DNA from: RHLJ01 sp965247355
Lineage (GTDB): Bacteria; Bacteroidota; Rhodothermia; Balneolales; Balneolaceae
Assembly (NCBI GenBank): GCA_965247355.1
Contig: OZ252011.1
Span: 124,001-188,000 of the forward strand
DNA length: 64,000 nucleotides
Direction of reading: 5' to 3'
Shown here: one piece after another, positions 26,400 to 35,789 of the stretch
How positions within the stretch are numbered: the stretch's first letter is position 1
How the letters are laid out: each line of letters opens with the position of its first letter
The notes under the pieces: model-generated
Database searches by the model: none
Told to the model about the DNA's origin: nothing
Seen by the model: only the letters and a program-made list of their open reading frames with translations
Made by a program: the position numbers and the translations under genes

Positions 26400-27329
26400 C
26401 TAATTCTGTAACTGATCATATTCAGTTAAATGTCCTTGATCTGTTTCTCTGAGAATATTGTATGCCCGAAGCTGAACTCGACTGTCTGCATCCAGAAAAA
26501 TAGTTGTGATTTCTCTTGATTTGGTATCAAAGAAAAGATCATATAAAAAATTACTGGTAGATCGACGTTTGGCAGCTTGAATTTCTGTGAGTGCATTAAT
26601 TATTTGTTCCCGGGCTTGCGATGGATTTTGTGTGAACGTATCCAATCCTAGACGGTGGTAGGTATAAAAAGCATTTCTTAAAGGCTCGTAATTGTTACTC
26701 AATAAGTCTGAAACTAAAACAAACCTGTTTCGCTGGTTATTACTGTTTCGGGTCCATCCTATTGTTTCCTCATTTTGAGCGAGATCTACTACATTCTGGG
26801 CTTTATCGAAATACGCGGTTCCTCCCAGAGGTGAAAAGCTGTCAAAGTCATAACCGAGTAGCAAATACATATAATAGTCGATAAAACCGGTAAGACTCTC
26901 AAACTGAAGCTCGTCGTGAATAAGGCTTTTTCCTTCAGGATAAGCAAACTGCCAGGCCTGATCGCCAAGTACCATGGTAGTGGTCTCAGTCATGGTATTA
27001 TAAATAGGTCTCCGTGCCGACAAAACCGTTTCCGCAGAGAAGAAGAAATCCGAATTTCCGCTTGTCAGAACAATATTGATTTGGCAGTTTATCCTTTCCT
27101 GTTCAGTAAATTCAATCTCCGTCCAGCGGTACTCATTAATGTAATTCTCAAGTTCCGGTCCCAGACTTTCTTTCACATATTCAAATGAAGTTCCTTCCAG
27201 ATTGGTATCATCAATTACAACTTCACAATTAAACTCTTGAGCGATGGAAATGACTGGTAATAATAGCAATATTACTAAACCATGAAATTTCAACGATAAT
27301 GCTTTCTTTATTGGTGTCAGATATATCAT
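26400..27329 (-). CDS. porD: PorD-like type IX secretion protein (DUF4835)
   Basis: The frame is open to 27434, but the ATG at 27329 gives a proper signal peptide (hydrophobic core LVILLLLPVISIAQ) and avoids overlap with the divergent gene, so the protein is 309 residues. After the signal, QEFNCEVVIDDTNLEGT and later LIHDELQFESLTGFIDYYMYLLLGYDFDSFSPLGG follow the DUF4835 pattern, a family annotated as T9SS protein PorD. It should be periplasmic. The C-terminal part (ITTIFLDADSRVQLRAYNILRETD) is also typical. It is divergent from a PorV/PorQ-family barrel 24 bases away. Confidence 0.82.
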   Translation of the reverse strand: MIYLTPIKKALSLKFHGLVILLLLPVISIAQEFNCEVVIDDTNLEGTSFEYVKESLGPELENYINEYRWTEIEFTEQERINCQINIVLTSGNSDFFFSAETVLSARRPIYNTMTETTTMVLGDQAWQFAYPEGKSLIHDELQFESLTGFIDYYMYLLLGYDFDSFSPLGGTAYFDKAQNVVDLAQNEETIGWTRNSNNQRNRFVLVSDLLSNNYEPLRNAFYTYHRLGLDTFTQNPSQAREQIINALTEIQAAKRRSTSNFLYDLFFDTKSREITTIFLDADSRVQLRAYNILRETDQGHLTEYDQLQN

Positions 27330-27353
27330 ATTGTAGGGAATAAACTTAAGCCA

Positions 27354-28178
27354 ATGATACGAATACGTTTCATTCGATATAAAATTTCTTTTCTTTTCCT
27401 TTTTTTGGGAATATCGACTGCTGTGTATAGTCAAAATTCGATGGGTGCAAGGGCCTTGAGTTTAGGGCAAGCTACTTCGGCATTGGATAGTGATGAATGG
27501 TCGCTCTTTTCAAACCCTGCTTTATTAAATACAGAATCAGTTTCTGTAGGATTTTATGGTCTGAGAAACTATGGCTTTGCTGAAATCACGGATATGGCTG
27601 CTTTTGGAAGTGCTTTAACATCTTTCGGAGTTGGTGCTGTTGGATTTCATCGATACGGGGATAATTTATTCAGTGAAACCCGGGTAAGGCTGGGGTACAA
27701 AAACGAATGGGAACAGCTTCACTTCGGGTTTGCTCTGAATTACAATCACATTTCTTTTGGAGGTCCATATGGTTCAGGAGGAGCTTTCGGACTTGATGTG
27801 GGAATTGCGGCGCAAGTTCTTGACCAGCTTTGGCTGGGAGCTAAGGCCACGAATTTAAATCATCCTTCTTATAAATTTTCGGGTACAGAAGAAGATTTGC
27901 AACGTGAACTCAGTATTGGGTTCAGCTATTCACTGGAGGAAACAGCTTTATTTCTGATGGATGTTGTGAAAGATGTTCGCTTTCCGGTTTCATATCGGGG
28001 TGGACTGGAAGTTAATATTGTAGATGATTTAAAAGGGAGAATTGGAATTACTACCGAACCGCTCACCTATTCATTTGGCCTTGGTTACGGTAGGGAATTT
28101 TGGGGTATCAATCTTGCAGTTCAACAACATCATTTGTTAGGATTAAGTCCCGGGTTCGATTTACTATTCAAGTTCTGA
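27354..28178 (+). CDS. PorV/PorQ-family outer membrane beta-barrel
   Basis: This 274-residue protein has a signal peptide (ending AVYSQ). The opening SMGARALSLGQATSALDSDEWSLFSNPALL, quoted only in part by family habit, is the PorV/PorQ/UPF0164 signature. Alternating beta strands end in an aromatic residue (DLLFKF), as in outer membrane barrels. PorV shuttles T9SS cargo to PorU; PorQ is a related component. At 274 residues it is closer to PorQ-like members than to the roughly 390-residue PorV. It is divergent from porD and 2 bases from the HhH gene. Confidence 0.78.
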   Translation: MIRIRFIRYKISFLFLFLGISTAVYSQNSMGARALSLGQATSALDSDEWSLFSNPALLNTESVSVGFYGLRNYGFAEITDMAAFGSALTSFGVGAVGFHRYGDNLFSETRVRLGYKNEWEQLHFGFALNYNHISFGGPYGSGGAFGLDVGIAAQVLDQLWLGAKATNLNHPSYKFSGTEEDLQRELSIGFSYSLEETALFLMDVVKDVRFPVSYRGGLEVNIVDDLKGRIGITTEPLTYSFGLGYGREFWGINLAVQQHHLLGLSPGFDLLFKF

Positions 28179-28180
28179 TC

Positions 28181-30232
28181 ATGAAACGGTGTCAGGTAAT
28201 ATCTTTATTCCTCTTGATAGGAATGTTACCAATCCCAATCTTTGCACAGGATTCATCTAAAGTAGAAGTTGAAAGACAACTTGAACAAGCTTTTGAAGAA
28301 CTTGATACCGAGGAATCAGGATTGACTGGAGAGCAACTCACACAGTTTCTGGAAGATTTAGCCTCCAACCCGATTAACATCAACTCAGCAGGAGTAAGTG
28401 AGTTACTTCAGATACCCGGCTTTAATTTGATAATAGCTCGTGCAGTAATTGACTACCGTAAAACGAAACCTTTTGAGTCGGTTAATGAAATTCTGGAAGT
28501 CCGGGGAGTCGGTTCGGTTACCTTGCAACGAATGCGACCTTACATCACTATTGGGGGAGTAAATGAACGTTTTCGGAATTTTTATACCAGTCCGGGCTAT
28601 TGGTTATCAGGTAATAAATTTGAAGCTATTTCCCGTTTTCAACAAAACCTTGAGGATCAGGAAGGATTTATCAGGCCCGATTCTACCGGAGGTTATCTTG
28701 GAAATCCTGTGAAATACTATCAGCGATTTAGGATGCAAAGTGATCATCTATCCATTAACCTGACACAGGAAAAAGATGCCGGAGAACAGCTCACCGGGAT
28801 TTCAGACTTTGATTATAACTCATGGCATTTGGCACTCACAGAGAATGGAAACTTAAAAAGTCTGGTAATAGGAGACTACAGCCTTAGCTTTGGGCAGGGT
28901 TTAGTAATCTGGACGGGAGGTGCGTTTGGAAAAGGAAGAGAAGTAACAGGAACCATTAGTAAGAATGAACGAGGGTTGCGTGCTTATGGATCTGCTCAGG
29001 AAACGGATTTCTTCAGAGGGGTTGCAGCAACCTATGGAGATCAGATTGAATTCACTGCTTTTTATTCTGATCGACCAAGAACGGCATCTGTAATAGAAGG
29101 AGATACCACACGGTTTCCATCTTCAAGTGGGTTTCATCGAACCCGATTAGAACTCAATCGAAGAAATAATATTGATCAAAAAACATTTGGTGGAAGGGTA
29201 AAGGCCGACACACCTATTGGTTTGATTGGAATAACAGGATATTCAACAGAATTCAGTGCTTATATTGGAAAAGGAAATTCCTTAAGTGATCTGTATAAAT
29301 TTGAAGGAAGAAGTAATTCAGTGTTTGGTATCGATTACCGAGGACTGATAGGAAGCTCGTTAGTTTTTGCTGAGATGGCTCGGAGTGAAAATGGAGGTAT
29401 TGGTGGAGTAGCTGGAGTAGAAGCTTCAGTAGGGTTTAGTACCGATTTAGCACTGTTATACCGGAATTATAAAAAAGACTTCCAGTCATTTATGGGAACT
29501 GGTTTTGGTGAAACATCCGGAGATCCGAATAATGAAGCAGGATTTTATGTGGGTATTTCTCATCGCTTGCTAAATGGATACTCAATAAGTGGATATGTTG
29601 ATCAATACCGCTTCGAAGCTCCCAGGTCTGGAACAACACAATCCACAGAAGGGTATGATGTTTTGGGATTGATTGAAGGAAGCATTACAAGCAGTCTGGA
29701 TGCTTACATCTTGTTAAGAAATGAAATCAAAGACGATGAGTATGTGATTGAGGCTGGTTCAGGAAGAGAACAGCGAGTACTGGGAAAAGAAAAAAGAACA
29801 AGCGTTCGCCTACAAACTGAATATCAGTTAAACAGAAAAGTAAGGCTCCGTTCGAGAGGAGAATTAGTTCGTTATCAAAGTCCAGGCAAAGGTTGGGAGA
29901 CAGGTTTTTTAATCTATCAGGATGTCAGGCTCCAACTCTCTGGAAAACTTCAACTCGATGCACGGGTAACTCTTTTCGATACCGAGAGTTTCGATACCAG
30001 AGTGTATCAATTCGAAAATGATTTATTGTATGTGCTTTCGAATGTAGCTCTGAGTGGTAGGGGAGAAAGAGTGTATGGTGTTTTAAAATATGAAGCCTTT
30101 GAATGGCTGGACCTCTGGTTGAAATATTCAGTCACAACCATCGAAGATATACAATCTTTAAGTAGTGGGTTAGGGGAAATTCAAGGGAATCAGCGAAGTT
30201 TTTTAGGTATACAGGCTAGAGTACAATTCTAA
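28181..30232 (+). CDS. ComEA-like helix-hairpin-helix protein with outer-membrane barrel-like region
   Basis: The ATG at 28181 gives a signal peptide (ending IPIFAQ) and 683 residues; the open frame starts earlier but overlaps the porV-like gene. Residues about 50-125 contain two helix-hairpin-helix units (NINSAGVSELLQIPGF and LEVRGVGSVTLQRMRPYI) as in ComEA. The remaining 550 residues have amphipathic beta strands with many Gly/Tyr/Arg and end in RVQF, typical of an outer membrane barrel. HhH domains usually bind DNA, but in this layout they may bind protein or peptidoglycan. Tight coupling to the PorV/PorQ-like gene suggests a shared surface role. The function is not established. Confidence 0.72.
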   Translation: MKRCQVISLFLLIGMLPIPIFAQDSSKVEVERQLEQAFEELDTEESGLTGEQLTQFLEDLASNPININSAGVSELLQIPGFNLIIARAVIDYRKTKPFESVNEILEVRGVGSVTLQRMRPYITIGGVNERFRNFYTSPGYWLSGNKFEAISRFQQNLEDQEGFIRPDSTGGYLGNPVKYYQRFRMQSDHLSINLTQEKDAGEQLTGISDFDYNSWHLALTENGNLKSLVIGDYSLSFGQGLVIWTGGAFGKGREVTGTISKNERGLRAYGSAQETDFFRGVAATYGDQIEFTAFYSDRPRTASVIEGDTTRFPSSSGFHRTRLELNRRNNIDQKTFGGRVKADTPIGLIGITGYSTEFSAYIGKGNSLSDLYKFEGRSNSVFGIDYRGLIGSSLVFAEMARSENGGIGGVAGVEASVGFSTDLALLYRNYKKDFQSFMGTGFGETSGDPNNEAGFYVGISHRLLNGYSISGYVDQYRFEAPRSGTTQSTEGYDVLGLIEGSITSSLDAYILLRNEIKDDEYVIEAGSGREQRVLGKEKRTSVRLQTEYQLNRKVRLRSRGELVRYQSPGKGWETGFLIYQDVRLQLSGKLQLDARVTLFDTESFDTRVYQFENDLLYVLSNVALSGRGERVYGVLKYEAFEWLDLWLKYSVTTIEDIQSLSSGLGEIQGNQRSFLGIQARVQF

Positions 30233-30385
30233 ATTAACTTATTTCAGTTTTTAAATTAAATTTTAAGAGCCTTTAGCATTAAATTTGTATAAATTTTGAT
30301 TGGTGGATTTGATCATTCGCTTAATAAGCATATTTTAGATCAATACTACAGGGTATTATTAGAATCATATTAAAAGAAAAGAAGT

Positions 30386-33112
30386 TTGAAATCTAATTGG
30401 GTGCTATTGTTAATATTGGCATTAAGTTTTGTTGTGCCAACTCAAGCTTACAGTCAAACCATCGATCAGGAACTTGCTAGAAGAGGTTTAAGTTTTGAAC
30501 AAGCTCAAAGACTAGCCAGGCAATCTGGCGTTGATCCAAATAATCCGGATGAACTGGCTCGGTTTGCTAGAAATAATGGGGTTCCAGAAGCTCAGATTCA
30601 ACAATATCTTATTCAATTAAGGCAGCGTCAAAATTCAGATACTTCAACATCTGATGCAAATGTAACAGATTTAACAGGGGCTTCAATAACATCAGACCAA
30701 ATTCAGGAGTCTGAAGCTCCAATGAATGTTGTTCAGGAAGGGCCTGAACCAAGCACTCCGAAGAAAAGTGGATTACCTTATTTTGGGTATCAGATTTTTG
30801 GAGATACACCAGATGCATTTAAACCTAATGCAAGTGGACCGGTTGATGAAGGATATGTTGTCGGTCCGGATGACGAATTAAGATTGACTATCTGGGGTGC
30901 AACTGAATTCCAATACGATATTTCTGTGGATGCGGAAGGAAGATCGTTCATCCCTAATATTGGGTTAGTAACACTAGCAGGTCAGAGTCTGAAAACTTTA
31001 AGAGAATCTTTAAAGGTTACACTATCAAAAAGTTATTCCGGATTGGTAAAAGATCCTCCTACAATCTTTATGGACTTAACAGTCACAAGGTTCAAACCAA
31101 TCAGAGTATTTGTATTGGGTGAGGTTAAAAATCCCGGTGGATATACATTCACTAGTAATTCATCCATATTTAATGTCCTTTATGGAGTAGGAGGTCCTGC
31201 TGTAGGCGGATCTTTGAGAGATATACGAATTATCAGAGATGGTGAAGTAGTCGCTTCCGTTGATTTGTATGATTTACTACTCAAAGGGATTGATCCATCA
31301 ACAATTCCTCTACTGAATAACGACCGTATATTTATTCCACCAAGAAAGAATGAAATCTCAATTTCAGGTTCGGTTCGTAGACCAGCTATTTTTGAACTAA
31401 AGGAAAACGAAGGTGTAAAAGAAATTATTGAGTTTTCTGGTGGCTTAAAGCCGGAAGCCTATTCTGATCGTTTTCAAATAAGAAGAATTGTTCCTTTTGA
31501 TGAGAGAACAGATCCAAGTGAAGCAAGAGAAGTCCTGGATAATTCATTGGCAGAAATAATTTCCGGGAGTAAAAGCTTAGATCTTCAGGATGGTGATAAA
31601 GTACGTATTTATAGTATCACAGATGTACTTGATAATATCGTAAGTATACAGGGTGCTGTAGACCAACCGGGAGTTTATCAACTATCTGATTCTATCAGAA
31701 CAATTAGAGATTTAGTTCTAGCAGCAGACAGTCTTACAGGTGATGCTTTTTTACAAAAAGCTGAGATTATTAGAACAGACGAAGATTCAACTCAAACATT
31801 TATCTCTATTGACCTCAGGTCAGTAATGAATGATGATCCATCTCAAAATCTTGTGTTACGAAAACGTGATCGCTTTAAAGTGTATTCACGATTAGAGATT
31901 GAGCAAAATTCAACGGTTTCGATTGGTGGGGCTGTACGAAATCCAACCGAATACAGATGGCGTGATAGTTTGAGAGTGTTTGATGTCTTATTTAAATCAG
32001 GTGGACTGTTTGACCCTGAATACAGAGAAAAAATTCTGTTAACCCGGGCTGATCTTATTAGAAGAAATGAGGATGGAAGAACTACTAATATCATTAGTTT
32101 TGATTTAGAAGAAGCTTTGAACGAAGAAGGGTTTGGATTAGAGATTATGCAGCCGTACGATCGTATTGAAGTTTATGAAAATACCGTCCAGCTTATTACG
32201 GATAAGTATGTTGTAATATCCGGAGCAGTTAAGTCACCCGGTCGTTACAGCTTCAACGAGAACATGACTCTTGAAGATCTGATAATGAATGCAAAGGGGT
32301 TTGGTGAAAATGCATTTCTGGGTGAAGTAGAGATAACAAGGACAGAAAGGCCAGAATTAGAATCTGAAAAAGCAAGAAAATTTACATTTGAATTGCTTCA
32401 GGATGAGTCTGAAAAATATAGGTTCTATTCAAATGATCTGTTTTGGGATTTATTGGATAGAGCAAAAGAGTTCAAGCTTCAACATCGTGACCGTATTTAT
32501 ATAAGGTCGAATCCGCTTTTTAAAAATCAGGAAACAATTACAATTTCTGGGGAAGTAAGGTTTCCAGGTACCTATACCTTGTTGAATGAAAATGAAAAGC
32601 TTTCTAGCTTTATAAACAGGGCGGGAGGATTAACCAAAGAAGGGTATGCTAAAGGTGCTCGTTTGATAAGGGACAGTACAGACGTAGTGATTGAATTAGA
32701 TAAGATTATTAAAGGAGATAGGGACGCAGATGTATTTATTAAAGGCGCGGACTCTATCAATATTCCCAAAGATCCGAACGTAGTCTTAATTACTGGTAAT
32801 GTAGGTTTGGATGGCTTTATTAAGCATGAACCGGGAGCAAAGGTTAGCTATTACTTAGACCGGGCAGGTGGACTTCAGCCAAATAGTTATAAATATGTTC
32901 AACTTACACAGGCTAATGGTGCAACTTATAGGGTAAGACGAAAGGGACTTTTTAAGCAAAATCCTGAAGTTGAGGATGGTGCAGTAATACGAGTTATTTA
33001 TGAGGAGCCCAAGCCAGAATCTGAAAAACGTAAGTTTAGCGAATATTTTGGTGAAACTATTAGTATTATAACAGCCTCGCTTACCATAATTGTATTAGTT
33101 GACCGCCTTTAA
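30386..33112 (+). CDS. Large SLBB-domain polysaccharide export protein
   Basis: This 908-residue protein uses a TTG start at 30386, chosen because it gives a good signal peptide (ending AYSQ). A helical N-terminal region (residues 25-80) is followed by the Poly_export domain (GYVVGPDDELRLTIWG, about residue 155). A long series of SLBB domains follows, each with a strand pattern such as ISGAVKSPGRYSF and ISGEVRFPGTYTL. A C-terminal hydrophobic helix (ISIITASLTIIVLV) would span a membrane. It is the Wza-like channel component of glycan export, but about twice the usual length. A paralogue lies at 56322-58814 on the other strand. Confidence 0.9.
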   Translation: MKSNWVLLLILALSFVVPTQAYSQTIDQELARRGLSFEQAQRLARQSGVDPNNPDELARFARNNGVPEAQIQQYLIQLRQRQNSDTSTSDANVTDLTGASITSDQIQESEAPMNVVQEGPEPSTPKKSGLPYFGYQIFGDTPDAFKPNASGPVDEGYVVGPDDELRLTIWGATEFQYDISVDAEGRSFIPNIGLVTLAGQSLKTLRESLKVTLSKSYSGLVKDPPTIFMDLTVTRFKPIRVFVLGEVKNPGGYTFTSNSSIFNVLYGVGGPAVGGSLRDIRIIRDGEVVASVDLYDLLLKGIDPSTIPLLNNDRIFIPPRKNEISISGSVRRPAIFELKENEGVKEIIEFSGGLKPEAYSDRFQIRRIVPFDERTDPSEAREVLDNSLAEIISGSKSLDLQDGDKVRIYSITDVLDNIVSIQGAVDQPGVYQLSDSIRTIRDLVLAADSLTGDAFLQKAEIIRTDEDSTQTFISIDLRSVMNDDPSQNLVLRKRDRFKVYSRLEIEQNSTVSIGGAVRNPTEYRWRDSLRVFDVLFKSGGLFDPEYREKILLTRADLIRRNEDGRTTNIISFDLEEALNEEGFGLEIMQPYDRIEVYENTVQLITDKYVVISGAVKSPGRYSFNENMTLEDLIMNAKGFGENAFLGEVEITRTERPELESEKARKFTFELLQDESEKYRFYSNDLFWDLLDRAKEFKLQHRDRIYIRSNPLFKNQETITISGEVRFPGTYTLLNENEKLSSFINRAGGLTKEGYAKGARLIRDSTDVVIELDKIIKGDRDADVFIKGADSINIPKDPNVVLITGNVGLDGFIKHEPGAKVSYYLDRAGGLQPNSYKYVQLTQANGATYRVRRKGLFKQNPEVEDGAVIRVIYEEPKPESEKRKFSEYFGETISIITASLTIIVLVDRL

Positions 33113-33137
33113 TATATATTCTTGATATTGGCACAAT

Positions 33138-33188
33138 AGGGATAGTATTAGATAAGTAAATACCAAGTGGTTATCCCTTAATAATACT
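33138..33188 (+). promoter_or_regulatory. Interlocked inverted repeats before the permease gene
   Basis: AGGGATA (33138-33144) pairs with TATCCCT (33172-33178), and AGTATTA (33144-33150) pairs with TAATACT (33182-33188). The order A-B-A'-B' is that of a pseudoknot or of two alternative stems. It lies 45-95 bases before the sulfate permease ATG, with TTGATA/TTGGCA-like -35 candidates just upstream. The arms are short, so chance is possible. Confidence 0.3.
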
Positions 33189-33232
33189 CCAAACTAATCG
33201 CTATATTTAGCCAAATTTAAAACTCACTCCCT

Positions 33233-35002
33233 ATGACGTTCGAAGGTTGGTCTGTTGTTGGTGTAATAGTTGGGTGCTTAGTACTGCTTATCACAACAAA
33301 TCTTTCTGTGGATCTGGTACTATTAGCCGGGCTAGCTATTTTGCTGGTTTCAGGAATTGTTGCACCTGAAGCCGCTCTTTCTGGGTTCTCTAACGAAGGT
33401 ATGCTTACTGTAGCGGCATTATATGTTGTGGCTGCTGGACTCAAGGAAACGGGTGCCATCCGATATATCACACAAAAAGTGATGGGTAATGCAAGTACCG
33501 TCAGGACAGCGCAAACCCGTATTATGATGCCGGTAATGGTAATGAGTGCTTTTTTAAATAATACTCCGATTGTGGCATCTTTCATTCCGGCGCTTGAGCA
33601 CTGGAGTAAAAAAACAAGAATCCCTGTTTCGAAAATACTCATACCATTAAGTTATGCAGCAATTCTGGGAGGAACATGTACACTAATTGGTACCAGCACC
33701 AATCTTATTTTGAATGGGCTACTTATTGAAGAAGGAAGTACCCGGGCTTTGGGTTTATTTGAACCGGCTTGGATTGGAGTTCCTTGTGCAATAGCCGGAT
33801 TTATCTATCTCTTTTTATTTGGTGATAAACTCCTGCCTTCAAGAGGTGAAGCATTTGAGAGCTTTAAAGATCCAAGAGAATATACTATTGAAATGATGGT
33901 AACTGAAGGAAGTCCTTTAGCAAGGAAAACTATTCAGGAAGCAGAGCTAAGACAATTGCCCGGTTTGTTTTTAGTAGAAATTTACAGAGATAATGGCGTA
34001 TTACCAGCTGTTGGGCCAGATCAAAGGTTACGAGAAGGCGACCGATTGATTTTTGCTGGTATAGTTGATTCTATCGTTGATTTACAGAATATGCAAGGGT
34101 TGGTTCCTGCAACTAATCAGGTGTTTAAACTAGACGCTCCTAAAGATGACCGGGTACTATTTGAAGCTGTAGTATCTAACTCAAATCCCATTAAAGGAAG
34201 AAGAATAAAAGAGGGAAAATTCAGGGATCGGTATAATGCAGTAGTTTTGGCAGTATCAAGAAGTGGAGAGCGGGTAAAAGAAAAAATTGGAGATATCACC
34301 CTTAAGACGGGAGATACTCTTTTATTGGAAGCTAAAAAGTCATTTCAGAGAAGATATAGAAACTCAAACGATTTCTATTTAATCAGCCCAATTAAAGATG
34401 TTCAATCAACTAATTATGATAAATCCGGATTGGCTTTATCAATACTTTTTGGGATGGTTTTATTAGCAGGGTTTGGAATTCTTTCTATGCTTCAGGCAGC
34501 TTTTCTTGCAGGGGCCATTATGATTCTAACTAAAGCAATACGTTATTCTGTGGGTATCGAAACAATAGATTGGCGAGTACTTATTGCTATTGCATCTTCA
34601 CTGGGAATCGGAAGTGCATTGTCTTCAACAGGTGTAGCTGAATATTTAGCAATAAGTATGCTTTCTTTTGCCAGTTCAAATCCATTGACTGCTTTAATAA
34701 TAACTTACTTCATAACATGGATTTTGACTGAGTTAATTACTAATAATGCAGCAGCAGTCTTGGTTTTTCCAATAGCCCTTTCCATTGCTCAATCATTAGG
34801 TGTAGATTTTATTCCTTTTGCTATTGTCATTATTATGGCAGCCTCAGCAAGTTTTTCAACTCCCGTTGGTTATCAAACAAATCTCATGATTTATGGCCCT
34901 GGTAGTTATAAGTATACTGATTACATCAAAATAGGCCTTCCTCTTAATTTGATCGTGGCTGCATTAACCGTATTTTTGGTTCCTAAAATTTGGAGTTTTT
35001 GA
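33233..35002 (+). CDS. SLC13-family permease with two TrkA-C domains, probable sulfate transporter
   Basis: This 589-residue membrane protein has an N-terminal set of transmembrane helices (residues 1-200), two RCK_C/TrkA-C domains at about 216-284 and 306-370, and further helices to the end. NNTPIVASFIP and TNNAAAVLVFPIALSIA are the paired anion-symporter motifs. Family members carry sulfate, dicarboxylates or other anions. Here the downstream genes activate sulfate, so sulfate is the likely substrate. The next gene begins within 12 bases, so the four genes to 38644 form an operon. Confidence 0.87.
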   Translation: MTFEGWSVVGVIVGCLVLLITTNLSVDLVLLAGLAILLVSGIVAPEAALSGFSNEGMLTVAALYVVAAGLKETGAIRYITQKVMGNASTVRTAQTRIMMPVMVMSAFLNNTPIVASFIPALEHWSKKTRIPVSKILIPLSYAAILGGTCTLIGTSTNLILNGLLIEEGSTRALGLFEPAWIGVPCAIAGFIYLFLFGDKLLPSRGEAFESFKDPREYTIEMMVTEGSPLARKTIQEAELRQLPGLFLVEIYRDNGVLPAVGPDQRLREGDRLIFAGIVDSIVDLQNMQGLVPATNQVFKLDAPKDDRVLFEAVVSNSNPIKGRRIKEGKFRDRYNAVVLAVSRSGERVKEKIGDITLKTGDTLLLEAKKSFQRRYRNSNDFYLISPIKDVQSTNYDKSGLALSILFGMVLLAGFGILSMLQAAFLAGAIMILTKAIRYSVGIETIDWRVLIAIASSLGIGSALSSTGVAEYLAISMLSFASSNPLTALIITYFITWILTELITNNAAAVLVFPIALSIAQSLGVDFIPFAIVIIMAASASFSTPVGYQTNLMIYGPGSYKYTDYIKIGLPLNLIVAALTVFLVPKIWSF

Positions 35003-35014
35003 CTAATCAATTTG

Positions 35015-35788
35015 ATGCTAAATAATATTATTGAATTAGCCAGAGAAGCAGGGTTAGCTATACTGGAATTTTATACCGAGAATATGGATGTCACTTTAAA
35101 GAAAGATGACTCACCACTTACAAAAGCAGATTTAGCTGCGCATCATATTATTGTAGATGGTTTACGTAAACTTACTCCTGATCTTCCAATAATCTCTGAA
35201 GAATCAGGGGTTCCTAATTACGAAACCAGAAAAAAATGGAATGCCTTCTGGATGGTTGATCCATTAGATGGTACCAAGGAATTTATTAAACGGAATGACG
35301 AATTTACCGTAAATATAGCATTGATTGAAAATGGTGTGCCTACTTTAGGAGTAGTTTACGCACCCGCGCTCGATTTACTTTATTATGGTAAAAAAGGAGT
35401 GGGTTCATTTAAGAAATCAAAAGACTTAAATGAAATTCAGCTTGATGTCCAACCTTTTAAAAAACCAGGTAATGCTCGAATTGTTGTTAGCAGATCTCAT
35501 GGGGATGACGCTACCAAAATGAAACTTAATTCTATTGGAATTAGTGTGATAGAAGAAGTTCCATCAGGTAGTTCTATTAAGTTTTGCTTGGTAGCAGAGG
35601 GTAAAGCTGATATTTATCCCCGACTTGGTCCTACTATGGAGTGGGATACTGCAGCCGCTGATGCTGTTTACAGATATTCGATTAAAAACGGAGAGAAATC
35701 TTCCCCATTAGTTTACAATAAAGAAAATCTTTTAAATCCTTATTTTGTGATAGGAAACAAAGAATTCATAGATGCAGAAGCCTTATAA
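35015..35788 (+). CDS. cysQ: 3'(2'),5'-bisphosphate nucleotidase CysQ
   Basis: This 257-residue inositol-monophosphatase-fold enzyme has the metal-binding motifs ISEESG and DPLDGTKEF, and a late EWDTAAADAV motif. CysQ removes the 3'-phosphate from PAP (and PAPS), recycling the by-product of sulfate transfer or PAPS reduction. A TTG three bases earlier would add one residue; the ATG at 35015 is preferred. It sits between the permease and cysD, with the stop codon one base before the cysD ATG. Confidence 0.92.
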   Translation: MLNNIIELAREAGLAILEFYTENMDVTLKKDDSPLTKADLAAHHIIVDGLRKLTPDLPIISEESGVPNYETRKKWNAFWMVDPLDGTKEFIKRNDEFTVNIALIENGVPTLGVVYAPALDLLYYGKKGVGSFKKSKDLNEIQLDVQPFKKPGNARIVVSRSHGDDATKMKLNSIGISVIEEVPSGSSIKFCLVAEGKADIYPRLGPTMEWDTAAADAVYRYSIKNGEKSSPLVYNKENLLNPYFVIGNKEFIDAEAL

Positions 35789-35789
35789 A

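Noticed and set aside
30260..30320. A Bacteroidota-type -7 element (TAAATTTG) before the first SLBB gene
   Set aside because: No TTTG at the required distance upstream; the region is so AT-rich that the match is likely chance.
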